A stretch of 8,041 nucleotides of DNA, from NCBI GenBank assembly GCA_947475855.1, contig CANJPN010000273.1, positions 1 through 8,041 on the forward strand, written 5' to 3'. Source of the stretch: Bradyrhizobiaceae bacterium. GTDB taxonomy: Bacteria > Pseudomonadota > Alphaproteobacteria > Rhizobiales > Hyphomicrobiaceae. A program made the position numbers and the translations under genes. The notes under the pieces were generated by a model. It worked only from the letters and a program-made list of their open reading frames with translations. It did no database searches and was not told the origin of the DNA. This document shows, piece after piece, positions 1-6,744 of the stretch (positions within the stretch are counted from its first letter, which is position 1; each line of letters begins with the position of its first letter).

Positions 1-146
1 CCACGAGGTTGACCAGTGAGGTCATCCGACCGACAGACCCCTTCGAGCGCGGTCGGAAAATATTGCTCTGTACGGCGCTCCCGGGTTATCCTGGGCCAAC
101 CTGAGGGGCCCTTGGGCGGGCTAAAATCGTTATTACACGGCCTGGA
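1..146. other. Unassigned sequence joined to truncated nasA
   Basis: This stretch does not continue nasA in any frame that I can recognise, and I do not recognise a gene in it. It contains a perfect 7-bp inverted repeat (CCGACCG at 26-32, CGGTCGG at 50-56) and a 5-bp one (GGGCC at 93-97, GGCCC at 107-111). Read on the minus strand, the part next to nasA runs TGTAATAACGATTTTAGCCC from 137 downward. The 5'-TGT...(ACA-3') type of end followed by a TTTT-x-CCC motif resembles the ends of some insertion sequences (IS21-like), but this is a resemblance only: no transposase or partner end lies in the window. A minus-strand ATG at 23-25 opens a frame of eight codons that runs off the edge, too short to judge. 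A chimeric contig end is an equal possibility. Confidence 0.5.
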
Positions 147-559
147 CCCGCGACGGATGACGCCATGCAAAGCCGCGAATTCGTGTCGATGTTGGCGCTG
201 CCGATGAATCCCTTCATCAACTTGTTGGCGACGTAATAGTCTTCGGTCAGCAACTGGCCTGACACGTAGAACGCGATACTGTCGGGTCCGTGCTCGGCGA
301 TGGTCTGCGAGAAGCGCTTGGCCACGAGGTCCAGTGCGGCATCCCAGTTCGTGGGCTCTCCCATGACCAAGGGTTTCAGCACGCGGCCTTCGAGCGACAC
401 CGTCTCGCCCAGTGCCGCGCCCTTGGTGCACAGCCGGCCGAAGTTCGCGGGATGCTCGGGATCACCCGCGATGTCTACGCCGCCGCCCGCGTTGCGAGTG
501 GCGAGCACGCCGCAACCGACGCCGCAATACGGACAGGTGGTGCGCACAGTCTCGCTCAT
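86..559 (-). pseudogene. nasA: Assimilatory nitrate reductase catalytic subunit NasA, N-terminal remnant
   Basis: NasA is the cytoplasmic molybdopterin enzyme that reduces nitrate to nitrite. Counting from the ATG at 557-559, the [4Fe-4S] ligands are visible: C9, C12 and C16 in CPYCGVGC, and C44 in GRLCTKG. The family block FIGSANIDTNSRLCMASSVAG follows at about residues 118-138. Intact members are usually some 700-900 residues and continue after that block with a conserved stretch beginning AGH(K/R)RAFG. Here the frame changes to unrelated residues after about position 146 and stops at 86-88, so most of the Mo-bis-MGD domain is absent. The ATG at 559 is preferred because GAGG lies 6 nt upstream; a GTG at 571 would instead overlap the nirD stop by 4 bp. 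It is the last gene of the operon and should receive electrons for the step before NirBD. The N-terminal identity is secure. Whether the gene is truly broken in the organism or only in this assembly is not. Confidence 0.85.
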
Positions 560-565
560 CGGGCG

Positions 566-569
566 CCTC
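566..569 (-). promoter_or_regulatory. Ribosome binding site deciding the nasA start
   Basis: GAGG on the minus strand, overlapping the nirD stop codon, with 6 nt to the ATG at 559. This spacing favours the ATG over the in-frame GTG at 571, which has no comparable purine-rich site. The overlap suggests that nasA translation is coupled to termination of nirD. Confidence 0.5.
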
Positions 570-915
570 ACGCAGCGGATCTATCCTGCGCCCGCCTGAG
601 ATCGAGGAGCAGGCGGCCGCCCTCGATCTTCAACGGGTAGCTGGCGACACTGCCTTCGTCCGCACCTTGCGCATCGCCGTTCTCCAGGCTGATGACCCAG
701 TTGTGCAGCGGACACGTCACCGACTTGCCGTGAACGATGCCCTGGCTCAACGGGCCGGCCTTGTGAGGGCATGCATCGTCGATCGCGAAGGCTTCGTCTT
801 CGGCGGTACGGAACACGGCGATGCAGCCTGCCGGCGTCCGCACGACCCGCGCGCCGCGCACGGGAATATCCTCGATGCAGCCGATGTCGATCCACCGCTG
901 TTCGTGCGTACTCAT
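568..915 (-). CDS. nirD: Nitrite reductase (NADH) small subunit NirD, Rieske type
   Basis: NirD is the small partner of cytoplasmic NADH-dependent nitrite reductase and has a Rieske fold. The product is 115 residues, normal for the family. The Rieske ligand pattern is complete: C49-P-H51 and C68-P-L-H71, in a context (CPHKAGPLSQG, CPLHNW) typical of cluster-binding NirD. From memory, the E. coli NirD lacks these cysteines, so this protein belongs to the cluster-retaining branch. The start at 915 overlaps the nirB stop in an ATGA arrangement (4 bp), and AAGGAAG lies just upstream inside the end of nirB. The reading frame is open further upstream to 1110, but that part lies within nirB and matches nothing. 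Its position between nirB and nasA fits the assimilatory pathway. Confidence 0.93.
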   Translation of the reverse strand: MSTHEQRWIDIGCIEDIPVRGARVVRTPAGCIAVFRTAEDEAFAIDDACPHKAGPLSQGIVHGKSVTCPLHNWVISLENGDAQGADEGSVASYPLKIEGGRLLLDLRRAQDRSAA

Positions 916-3365
916 TCCGCCGCTTCCTTCCGGGTGAAGTCGGCCATCGGGGCGAATTCGTGCCGGTCCTTGCCGGCAGCGCGCTCGGCCCACGGATCGA
1001 TCTGCGAGAACTTCTGCGAGTAGGCGAACCGCTCGTGCAGCGAGCGGCGGCGCTCTACGTCGTTCATGATCTGCTGCCGGATCGTATCTAGGCCGACGCG
1101 CTTGGCCCATTTATAGATTCGTTCGAGATAGCGGCCCTGCTCGCGATAAAGCTGCGTCAGTGCAGCGATCACTTCGATCGCTTCGGCTTCAGTCTCGACA
1201 TGACCAAGAACCTCCGTACCCTTGATATCGAGACCAGCGGCACCAGCGAAGTGGATGTCATAGCCGCTGTCCACGCAGATGACGCCGATATCCTTGCAGG
1301 TCGCTTCTGCGCAATTGCGCGGGCAGCCGGAGACGGCGAGCTTGAGCTTGGCCGGAGTCCATGAACCCCAGAGGTACTTCTCGAGCTTGATGCCGAGGCC
1401 TGTCGAATCCTGCGTTCCGAAGCGGCACCAGTCCGTGCCGACGCACGTCTTCACGGTGCGCAAGCCCTTGGCGTAGGCAGCGCCAGAGATCATGCCGGCC
1501 GCGTTGAGATCTGCCCACACAGCGGGCAGATCTTCCTTGCGCACGCCGAGCATGTCGATGCGCTGGCCGCCGGTGCATTTGACCGAGGGTATCTTGAACT
1601 TCTCGACGACGTCGGCGATGGCGCGCAATTCCTTCGCGCTCGTCATGCCGCCCCACATGCGCGGGACGACAGAGTAGGTTCCGTCGCGCTGTATGTTGGC
1701 GTGGACTCGTTCGTTGATGAAACGCGATTGGCTGTCGTCGACGTATTCACCAGGCCAGGTCGACAACAGATAGTAGTTCAACGCCGGCCGGCATTTCGCG
1801 CAACCGCACGACGTGTTCCATTCGAGCGCCTGCATCAACGCGGGGATGGACTTCAGTTGTTTCGCGACAATCAGGCGACGCACGTCGTCGTGCCCCAGGT
1901 GCGTACATGCGCACATCGGTTGTACGGCAGCGGGATTGTATGCGTCGCCGAGCGCCGTCTTGAGAAGCTGCTCGACGAGACCCGTGCAGGACCCACATGA
2001 AGCCGACGCCTTGGTGCGAGCGCGAACGTCATCGAGCGACTTCAGACCCATCGATGCAATGGCGCCGGTGATCTTTCCCTTGCATACGCCGTTGCAGCCG
2101 CAAATCTCTGCCTCATCCGGCAAGGCTGCAACGGCCGCCGTAGGGTCCAGCGGGGAACCTCCCGCGAATGACGGGCCGAAAATCAGCGTCTCCCGCATCG
2201 GCGAAATATCCGATCTCTTCTTGAGAAGATCGAAGAACCACGCGCTGTCAGAAGTGTCGCCGTAGAGAACGGCGCCGATGATAGCGTCGTCCTTCAACAC
2301 GAGGCGCTTGTAGATGCCGCGCGACGCATCGCGCAAAACGATCTCCTGGCGATCCGGGCTTTCCGCGAAATCACCTGCTGAGAACAAGTTGATGCCCGTG
2401 ACCTTCAGCTTCGTGGCGACCGCGCTCGGCTTGAACGCAGCGACAGTATCGCCTGCGAGACGGGCCGCCAGGACGCCCGCCATTTCATAGAGGGGCGCTA
2501 CAAGGCCGAAGACCTGGCCCGCGACTTCCGCACATTCGCCGATGGCGTAGATGTCCTGATCGGACGTGCGCATGCCGGCGTCGACGACGATGCCGCGATT
2601 GACCTCGAGGCCTGCATCCTTCGCAACCTGCGCATTGGGCTTGATCCCGACGGCCATGACGACGAGATCAGCGGGAAGCCGTGTACCATCCTCGAGCAGA
2701 ACGGCTTCGACTTTCTTCTCGCCGAGGATCGCCTTGGTGTTGGCTTTCGTGATCACGCGGATGCCGCGATCCTCGACAGCTCTCTGCAGCAGGTGACCGG
2801 CGGTCGTATCGAGTTGCCGCTCGAGCAGCGTCGGCGCGAGATGGATGACCGTGACGTCCATGCCCTGCTCTTTGAGGCCGGCTGCCGCTTCGAGGCCGAG
2901 AAGACCACCACCGATCACGACCGCATGACCACGCGATTTGGCAGCGAGAAGCATCGCCTCGACGTCATCGAGATCGCGGTAACTCAGCACGCCGGCGAGC
3001 TTGTGGCCGGGCACGGGAATGATGATCGGCAGCGAGCCGGTGGCGATGATGAGCTTGTCGTACGGCTGTGTGATTCCACGCGCCGTCGTCACAGTTCTGG
3101 CCTCGCGGTCGATCGCGGTGACTGTCGCGCCCTTATGCAGCGTCACGCCGTGCTTCACGTACCAGCCGTCGCCATGGATGACGATCTGATCGAACGTCTT
3201 TTCGCCGGAGAGCAACGGCGAAAGCATGATGCGGTCGTAATTAACGCGCGGCTCGGCATTGAAGATCGTCACTTCGTAGGCGTCGGGTGCCGTATCGAGC
3301 AACTTCTCGAGCGCGCGGCCCGGTGCCATGCCGTTCCCGATCACCACCAGTTTCTTCTTGGTCAT
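912..3365 (-). CDS. nirB: Nitrite reductase (NADH) large subunit NirB
   Basis: NirB catalyses six-electron reduction of nitrite to ammonium with NADH in the cytoplasm. The 817-residue product has the full family layout. An FAD-binding Rossmann motif (GNGMAPG) lies at residues 10-16 and an NADH-binding GGGLLG at 152-157. A BFD-type [2Fe-2S] site (C422, C424, C457, C460) is followed by a second similar cysteine set (C485, C487, C522, C525). The nitrite/sulfite reductase ferredoxin-like half-domain spans about 555-625. The siroheme/[4Fe-4S] ligands are C641, C647, C681 and C685, in CVGTDWC and SGCPRNC. The start MTKKKLVVIGNGM is the usual one, with AGGGAAG just upstream. The gene begins 49 bp after nrtD and overlaps nirD by 4 bp. 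All cofactor residues appear present, so the enzyme should be functional. No siroheme synthase gene is in the window. Confidence 0.97.
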   Translation of the reverse strand: MTKKKLVVIGNGMAPGRALEKLLDTAPDAYEVTIFNAEPRVNYDRIMLSPLLSGEKTFDQIVIHGDGWYVKHGVTLHKGATVTAIDREARTVTTARGITQPYDKLIIATGSLPIIIPVPGHKLAGVLSYRDLDDVEAMLLAAKSRGHAVVIGGGLLGLEAAAGLKEQGMDVTVIHLAPTLLERQLDTTAGHLLQRAVEDRGIRVITKANTKAILGEKKVEAVLLEDGTRLPADLVVMAVGIKPNAQVAKDAGLEVNRGIVVDAGMRTSDQDIYAIGECAEVAGQVFGLVAPLYEMAGVLAARLAGDTVAAFKPSAVATKLKVTGINLFSAGDFAESPDRQEIVLRDASRGIYKRLVLKDDAIIGAVLYGDTSDSAWFFDLLKKRSDISPMRETLIFGPSFAGGSPLDPTAAVAALPDEAEICGCNGVCKGKITGAIASMGLKSLDDVRARTKASASCGSCTGLVEQLLKTALGDAYNPAAVQPMCACTHLGHDDVRRLIVAKQLKSIPALMQALEWNTSCGCAKCRPALNYYLLSTWPGEYVDDSQSRFINERVHANIQRDGTYSVVPRMWGGMTSAKELRAIADVVEKFKIPSVKCTGGQRIDMLGVRKEDLPAVWADLNAAGMISGAAYAKGLRTVKTCVGTDWCRFGTQDSTGLGIKLEKYLWGSWTPAKLKLAVSGCPRNCAEATCKDIGVICVDSGYDIHFAGAAGLDIKGTEVLGHVETEAEAIEVIAALTQLYREQGRYLERIYKWAKRVGLDTIRQQIMNDVERRRSLHERFAYSQKFSQIDPWAERAAGKDRHEFAPMADFTRKEAAE

Positions 3366-3370
3366 CGCTT

Positions 3371-3381
3371 CCCTGCCAGGG
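3371..3381 (-). promoter_or_regulatory. Small inverted repeat over the nirB ribosome binding site
   Basis: In the 49-bp gap between nrtD and nirB the minus strand reads CCCTGGCAGGG, a perfect 5+5 dyad around one base (in RNA a 4-bp stem with a 3-nt loop). The right arm AGGG is the start of the nirB Shine-Dalgarno sequence AGGGAAG. The hairpin is small and may be chance; if real it would lower nirB translation relative to the transporter genes. No terminator-like T run is present. Confidence 0.25.
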
Positions 3382-3414
3382 TTTTCTCAATCACGGCACA
3401 CTGCGGCCCCCGCA

Positions 3415-4266
3415 TCACGCGGCCGTATCGAGCGACGGCGACTTGTGGCGCTCGTAGAGGAATTTGAGCACTGCCTCGCGTGTGCGGACGTAGGTCGGAT
3501 CCGCAACGAGCTGGAGGCGATTGCGCGGACGCGGCAGCTCGACACGAAGGTCCTCGCCGATCGTCGCCGCAGGACCGTTGGTCATCATGACGATGCGGTC
3601 CGACAAGAGCACCGCCTCGTCGACATCGTGCGTGATCATGATGATCGTGTTGCCGAGCCGGGCGTGGATCTCCATCACGGAGTCCTGCAGATGCGCCCGC
3701 GTCAGAGCGTCGAGAGCGCCGAACGGCTCGTCGAGCAGGAGGACCTTCGGCTCCATCGCCAGCGCTCGCGCGATGCCGACGCGCTGCTTCATGCCGCCGG
3801 AGATCTCGCCGGGGCGTTTGTCCTTGGCGTGCGTCATGTGAACGAGCGAAAGGTTCTCGATCGTCCAATCGTGGCGCTCGGCCCTCGACTTGGTCGCGCC
3901 GAATACCTTGTCCACCGCCAGTTTCACGTTCTCGTAGACGGTGAGCCAGGGCAGCAGCGAGTGGTTCTGGAACACGACCGCACGATCGGGACCTGGCTCG
4001 CTCACCTCCTGGTCCTCGAGCAGCACCGCGCCGCTCGAGACGTTGGTGAGGCCAGCCACGATGTTCAGGAGCGTAGACTTGCCGCAGCCGGAATGACCGA
4101 TCACGGCGACGTACTGGCCGCGCTCTATCACGAGGTTGATGTCGCGCAGCACATGCGTCGTGGCCTTGCCGCGCTTGAAGGACTTCTCGACCTGATCGAT
4201 TTTCAGGAACGGGCGGTTTTCATTGCGCGACGTGGTGTGCAGCGTCGGATTGACGGGAGCGATCAT
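3415..4266 (-). CDS. nrtD: Nitrate ABC transporter ATP-binding protein
   Basis: This is the cytoplasmic ATPase that would power nitrate import with NrtA and NrtB. The product is 283 residues, a single-domain ATPase of the NrtD/SsuB/TauB group. It lacks the NrtA-like C-terminal domain found in cyanobacterial NrtC. In rhizobial genomes the same gene is often called nrtC. Walker A is GHSGCGKST at 57-65, the Q-loop glutamine is Q100, the signature is ISGGMKQR at 155-162, Walker B is VLLLDEP at 175-181, and the switch histidine is H213. The start at 4266 is supported by GAGGG 8 nt upstream, which overlaps the nrtB stop codon. The gap to nrtB is 11 bp, so translation is probably coupled. Substrate assignment rests on the neighbours: relatives carry sulfonates, taurine or cyanate. 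Confidence 0.92.
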   Translation of the reverse strand: MIAPVNPTLHTTSRNENRPFLKIDQVEKSFKRGKATTHVLRDINLVIERGQYVAVIGHSGCGKSTLLNIVAGLTNVSSGAVLLEDQEVSEPGPDRAVVFQNHSLLPWLTVYENVKLAVDKVFGATKSRAERHDWTIENLSLVHMTHAKDKRPGEISGGMKQRVGIARALAMEPKVLLLDEPFGALDALTRAHLQDSVMEIHARLGNTIIMITHDVDEAVLLSDRIVMMTNGPAATIGEDLRVELPRPRNRLQLVADPTYVRTREAVLKFLYERHKSPSLDTAA

Positions 4267-4277
4267 CGGATGAGCCC

Positions 4278-5249
4278 TCAGGATGCAGCGGTGCCGCGGG
4301 TTGCGATCTGGCCTGCGAACGCTACGAGGCGATCGAGAACGAAGCCGACGACGCCGATGTAGAACAGCGCGACCACGATGTCGGGCAGGCGCGACGAATT
4401 CCACGCATCCCAGATGAAGAAGCCGATACCGACGCCGCCGGTAAGCATCTCGGCAGCAACGATCGCGAGCCAGGAAAGGCCGATGCCGATGCGAAGCCCC
4501 GTGAAGATGTAGGGCGCGGCCGACGGGATCATGATGCGCCAGAAGAACTCCACCTGGTTGAGGCGAAGGACGGCTGCGACGTTGCGGTAGTCCTGCGGGA
4601 TGTTCCTGATACCGACCGCCGTGTTGATGATGATCGGCCAGATCGACGTGATGAAGATCACGAAAATCGCAGACGGGTTCGCATCTCGGAAACCGGCAAG
4701 AGAGATCGGCAGCCAAGCCAGCGGCGGCACGGTGCGGAGAACCTGGAAGACGGGATCGAGACCGCGCATCGCCCACACGCTCTGGCCGACGAGCGCACCG
4801 AGGAGCACGCCGACGATCGCGGCCAGACCGAAGCCGATCGCGACACGCTGCAGCGAGGTCATCACGCGCAGACCGAGGCCGATGTCCTGCGGTCCCATGA
4901 CGAAGAACGGATCGAGGATCAGATCCTTCGCTTCCGCCCAGATCTTGCTCGGCGGCGGCAAACTCGCGGTGGGAGACGAGAACGCCATCTCCCAGATCAG
5001 GCCGAGAGCGAGCACCACCAGAAGCGGCGGCACGATATTCGCGAGCCACTCTCCCGATTTCTCGGCGAGACCGGCGAAGCGCGAGCGCGGCGTTGGCTGA
5101 TCCGTGTTCTCGTGCGCGGCAGGCACCGGTCCGTCACCCTGGTCGTTCGCCGCCTTCGGCGTCACTTCAACCGGTATTGCCGCTACCGTCGCCGGCAACC
5201 GCCCCGCGGATGTCTCCACGAAATCGGTGGATCTTACATGAGCCGTCAT
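4278..5249 (-). CDS. nrtB: Nitrate ABC transporter permease
   Basis: This is an inner-membrane permease of the NrtB/SsuC type (BPD transporter family), 323 residues. Hydrophobic segments are visible at roughly 71-90, 135-158, 193-214, 247-268 and 290-308. The cytoplasmic coupling (EAA) loop lies at about 223-246, from NVAAVL to IPSAAP, followed by a GLRIGIGLSW segment typical of the family. The first 65 or so residues are hydrophilic and rich in Ala, Pro and Thr, ahead of the first membrane segment; I see no recognisable domain there. The start at 5249 has GGAG 8 nt upstream and lies 37 bp after the nrtA stop. A longer open frame continues upstream, but it is antisense-frame noise within nrtA. 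The exact start is less certain than the identity. Confidence 0.92.
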   Translation of the reverse strand: MTAHVRSTDFVETSAGRLPATVAAIPVEVTPKAANDQGDGPVPAAHENTDQPTPRSRFAGLAEKSGEWLANIVPPLLVVLALGLIWEMAFSSPTASLPPPSKIWAEAKDLILDPFFVMGPQDIGLGLRVMTSLQRVAIGFGLAAIVGVLLGALVGQSVWAMRGLDPVFQVLRTVPPLAWLPISLAGFRDANPSAIFVIFITSIWPIIINTAVGIRNIPQDYRNVAAVLRLNQVEFFWRIMIPSAAPYIFTGLRIGIGLSWLAIVAAEMLTGGVGIGFFIWDAWNSSRLPDIVVALFYIGVVGFVLDRLVAFAGQIATRGTAAS

Positions 5250-5286
5250 CTTTGAAACTCCGTGGGAGGTTGTTCCGTGGGACAGC

Positions 5287-6606
5287 TCAGACCATCGCTC
5301 GCTTGATCGAGAGCGATTTGAGGTAGGTCGTGGGGTCGGCGGGATCGAAGACCTTGCCGTCGAAGAACTTCTCGACGCCGCGGCTGTCGCCGGTGGGGAA
5401 GCCGGCGAGGCCAAGGGTCTTGGCGGCGTCCCTCCACAGATCGGAACGGTTGGTCTTGTCGACGAGGGCCTTGATGTCGGTGTTCGGTTCGAACTTGCCC
5501 CAGCGGATGTTCTCGGTGACGAACCAAGCGTCGAGGCTCTTCCAAGGATAGGAGGTTTCGCCCTTCTCACCCCAGAACTTCATCAACAGATTGGTGCCCT
5601 TCTCGACGCGGCCGCGGCCGTAGTTGATGTCGCCCTTGATGCGGCCGATGATGTCGGGGACGGGCACGTTGAACCACTGGCGACGGCCGATGATCTCGGC
5701 CATCTCCTGCTTGTTCTCCATCTTCTCGCACCACATCTGCGCTTCCATCGTCGCCATCATGATGGCGAGCGCGGCCTTCGGATTTGCGTCGACCCAGTCA
5801 GCGCGCATACCGAGAACCTTCTCGGGATGCTTGAACCAGACCTCGCCGGTGGTGGCGGCGGTGAAGCCGATGTTCTGATTGACGAGTTGCTCGTTCCACG
5901 GCTCGCCGACGCAGAACGCATCCATCGAGCCGACCTTCATGTTGGCCACCATCTGCGCCGGGGGGACGACGATGGTCGACACGTCCTTGTCGGGATCGAT
6001 GCCGCCGGCCGCGAGCCAATAGCGGATCCACAGATCGTGCGTGCCGCCCGGGAAGGTCATGGCGACCTTCACTTCTTTTCCCGCCGCCTTCTTGTTGGCG
6101 AATGCTTCCTTGAGCGCGGACGAGTCGGTGCCGATCTTCAGGTCCTTGTACTCATTGGAGACGGAGAGACCCTGGCAGTCTTCGTTGAGACGCATCAGCG
6201 TGTACATCGGCAGCGGCTGGTTGTTCTGCATGACCTTGCCGGTCGTGTAGAGGTGGGGCTTGGGGCTCAGCAGATGAGCGCCGTCGATGCCGTTGGCCTT
6301 GGTGCCGAGAGCCATGTTTTCGCGCGTGGTGCCCCACGACGCCTGCTTCAGGATCTCCATGTCGGGCACGCCGTGCTTGGCGAAGAGGCCCTTCTCCTTG
6401 GCGATGATGAGAGGCGATGCGTCGGTCAGTGCGATGTAGCCGAGCTTGGTGCCCTTCACCTCGGGGCCTGCGCCTTGCGCGAACGCGCCCCCCGGGAAGG
6501 CCGCCTTGGCTGCCGCTATGGTTGCGAACGCACCAGTACCCTTGATCAATGCACGCCTCGACGCGCAGCTACCGCCAGTTCCGCGCTTCAGGATCTCTTT
6601 GGTCAT
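5287..6606 (-). CDS. nrtA: Periplasmic nitrate-binding protein NrtA (Tat-exported)
   Basis: NrtA is the solute-binding component that captures nitrate and delivers it to NrtB. The product is 439 residues. A twin-arginine signal is clear: SRRALIKG with R17-R18, then an Ala-rich hydrophobic stretch and a probable cleavage after AFA at 41-43. The mature part begins with the family pattern KLGYIALTDASPLIIAKEKG at about 54-73. SWGTTREN contains W91, and Q145 follows; these may correspond to the nitrate-contacting Trp and Gln of cyanobacterial NrtA, though I align them only by eye. GGTHDLWIRYWLAAGG and CVGEPWNEQLV are also typical. The ATG at 6606 is chosen because AAGGGA lies 5 nt upstream. An in-frame GTG at 6648 would put 14 extra residues before the Tat signal and falls inside a predicted leader hairpin. 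It is the first gene of the operon. CmpA (bicarbonate) relatives are similar, but the linked nirBD/nasA favours nitrate. Confidence 0.94.
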   Translation of the reverse strand: MTKEILKRGTGGSCASRRALIKGTGAFATIAAAKAAFPGGAFAQGAGPEVKGTKLGYIALTDASPLIIAKEKGLFAKHGVPDMEILKQASWGTTRENMALGTKANGIDGAHLLSPKPHLYTTGKVMQNNQPLPMYTLMRLNEDCQGLSVSNEYKDLKIGTDSSALKEAFANKKAAGKEVKVAMTFPGGTHDLWIRYWLAAGGIDPDKDVSTIVVPPAQMVANMKVGSMDAFCVGEPWNEQLVNQNIGFTAATTGEVWFKHPEKVLGMRADWVDANPKAALAIMMATMEAQMWCEKMENKQEMAEIIGRRQWFNVPVPDIIGRIKGDINYGRGRVEKGTNLLMKFWGEKGETSYPWKSLDAWFVTENIRWGKFEPNTDIKALVDKTNRSDLWRDAAKTLGLAGFPTGDSRGVEKFFDGKVFDPADPTTYLKSLSIKRAMV

Positions 6607-6618
6607 GTCCGTCCCTTG

Positions 6619-6670
6619 CTCATTCACCAACCTTCGGTCGCGCTTCACGCGCCAACCGTTGGTTAATGAG
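6619..6670 (-). promoter_or_regulatory. Large imperfect inverted repeat upstream of nrtA
   Basis: Read on the minus strand, four arm pairs nest around a TGAAG loop (6643-6647). CTCATT (6665-6670) pairs with AATGAG (6619-6624), AACC (6661-6664) with GGTT (6629-6632), CGGT (6655-6658) with ACCG (6635-6638), and CGCG (6648-6651) with CGCG (6639-6642). This gives 18 pairs, with an AA/AA internal loop and bulges of TGG and GGTG. The structure ends one base before the nrtA Shine-Dalgarno sequence and leaves it free. There is no following T run, so it is not a classical terminator or attenuator. If transcription starts near 6661 as the sigma-54 element predicts, the outermost arm would not be in the RNA. 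Then either the inner hairpin acts alone, a second promoter exists, or the dyad acts as DNA. Pairing is seen; any function is inferred. Confidence 0.4.
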
Positions 6671-6672
6671 AA

Positions 6673-6688
6673 CCAAGAACCGTGCCAA
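6673..6688 (-). promoter_or_regulatory. Sigma-54 (-24/-12) promoter of the nrtA operon
   Basis: The minus strand reads TTGGCACG-GTTC-TTGG from 6688 to 6673. The -24 block matches the RpoN consensus (TTGGCACG) exactly. The 4-bp spacer is right, and the -12 block is TTGG where the consensus is TTGC. The GG and GG/GC positions are 12 bp apart as required. The predicted start is about 6661, giving a leader of about 55 nt before the nrtA ATG. RpoN with NtrC control of nitrate assimilation is well known in proteobacteria, which fits this position. The -12 mismatch is the main reservation. Confidence 0.65.
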
Positions 6689-6744
6689 CTGCAGTATTGC
6701 CCCTTAAATCAAGTTTTTACAGTGACTTAAATGAGTTCGGCTCG

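Noticed and set aside
16..207. Plus-strand open frame beginning at a GTG and ending inside nasA
   Set aside because: It crosses the junction into the antisense of nasA, and its Arg/Ser-rich translation resembles noise.
3328..4362. Long plus-strand open frame (344 codons) opposite nrtD
   Set aside because: It is antisense to a clear ABC ATPase with all motifs. Long open complements are usual in GC-rich genes, and its translation shows no recognisable domain.
6604..6648. GTG at 6648 as the nrtA start
   Set aside because: It lacks a good ribosome site and lies inside the leader inverted repeat. The ATG at 6606 has AAGGGA at proper spacing and gives a normal Tat signal.
5827..6666. Plus-strand open frame (279 codons) opposite nrtA
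   Set aside because: It mirrors the codon pattern of nrtA, has no recognisable motif, and runs into the regulatory spacer.
6706..6715. FNR/FixK-type site around TTGAT before nrtA
   Set aside because: Only one half-site is present; the expected ATCAA partner four bases away is missing.
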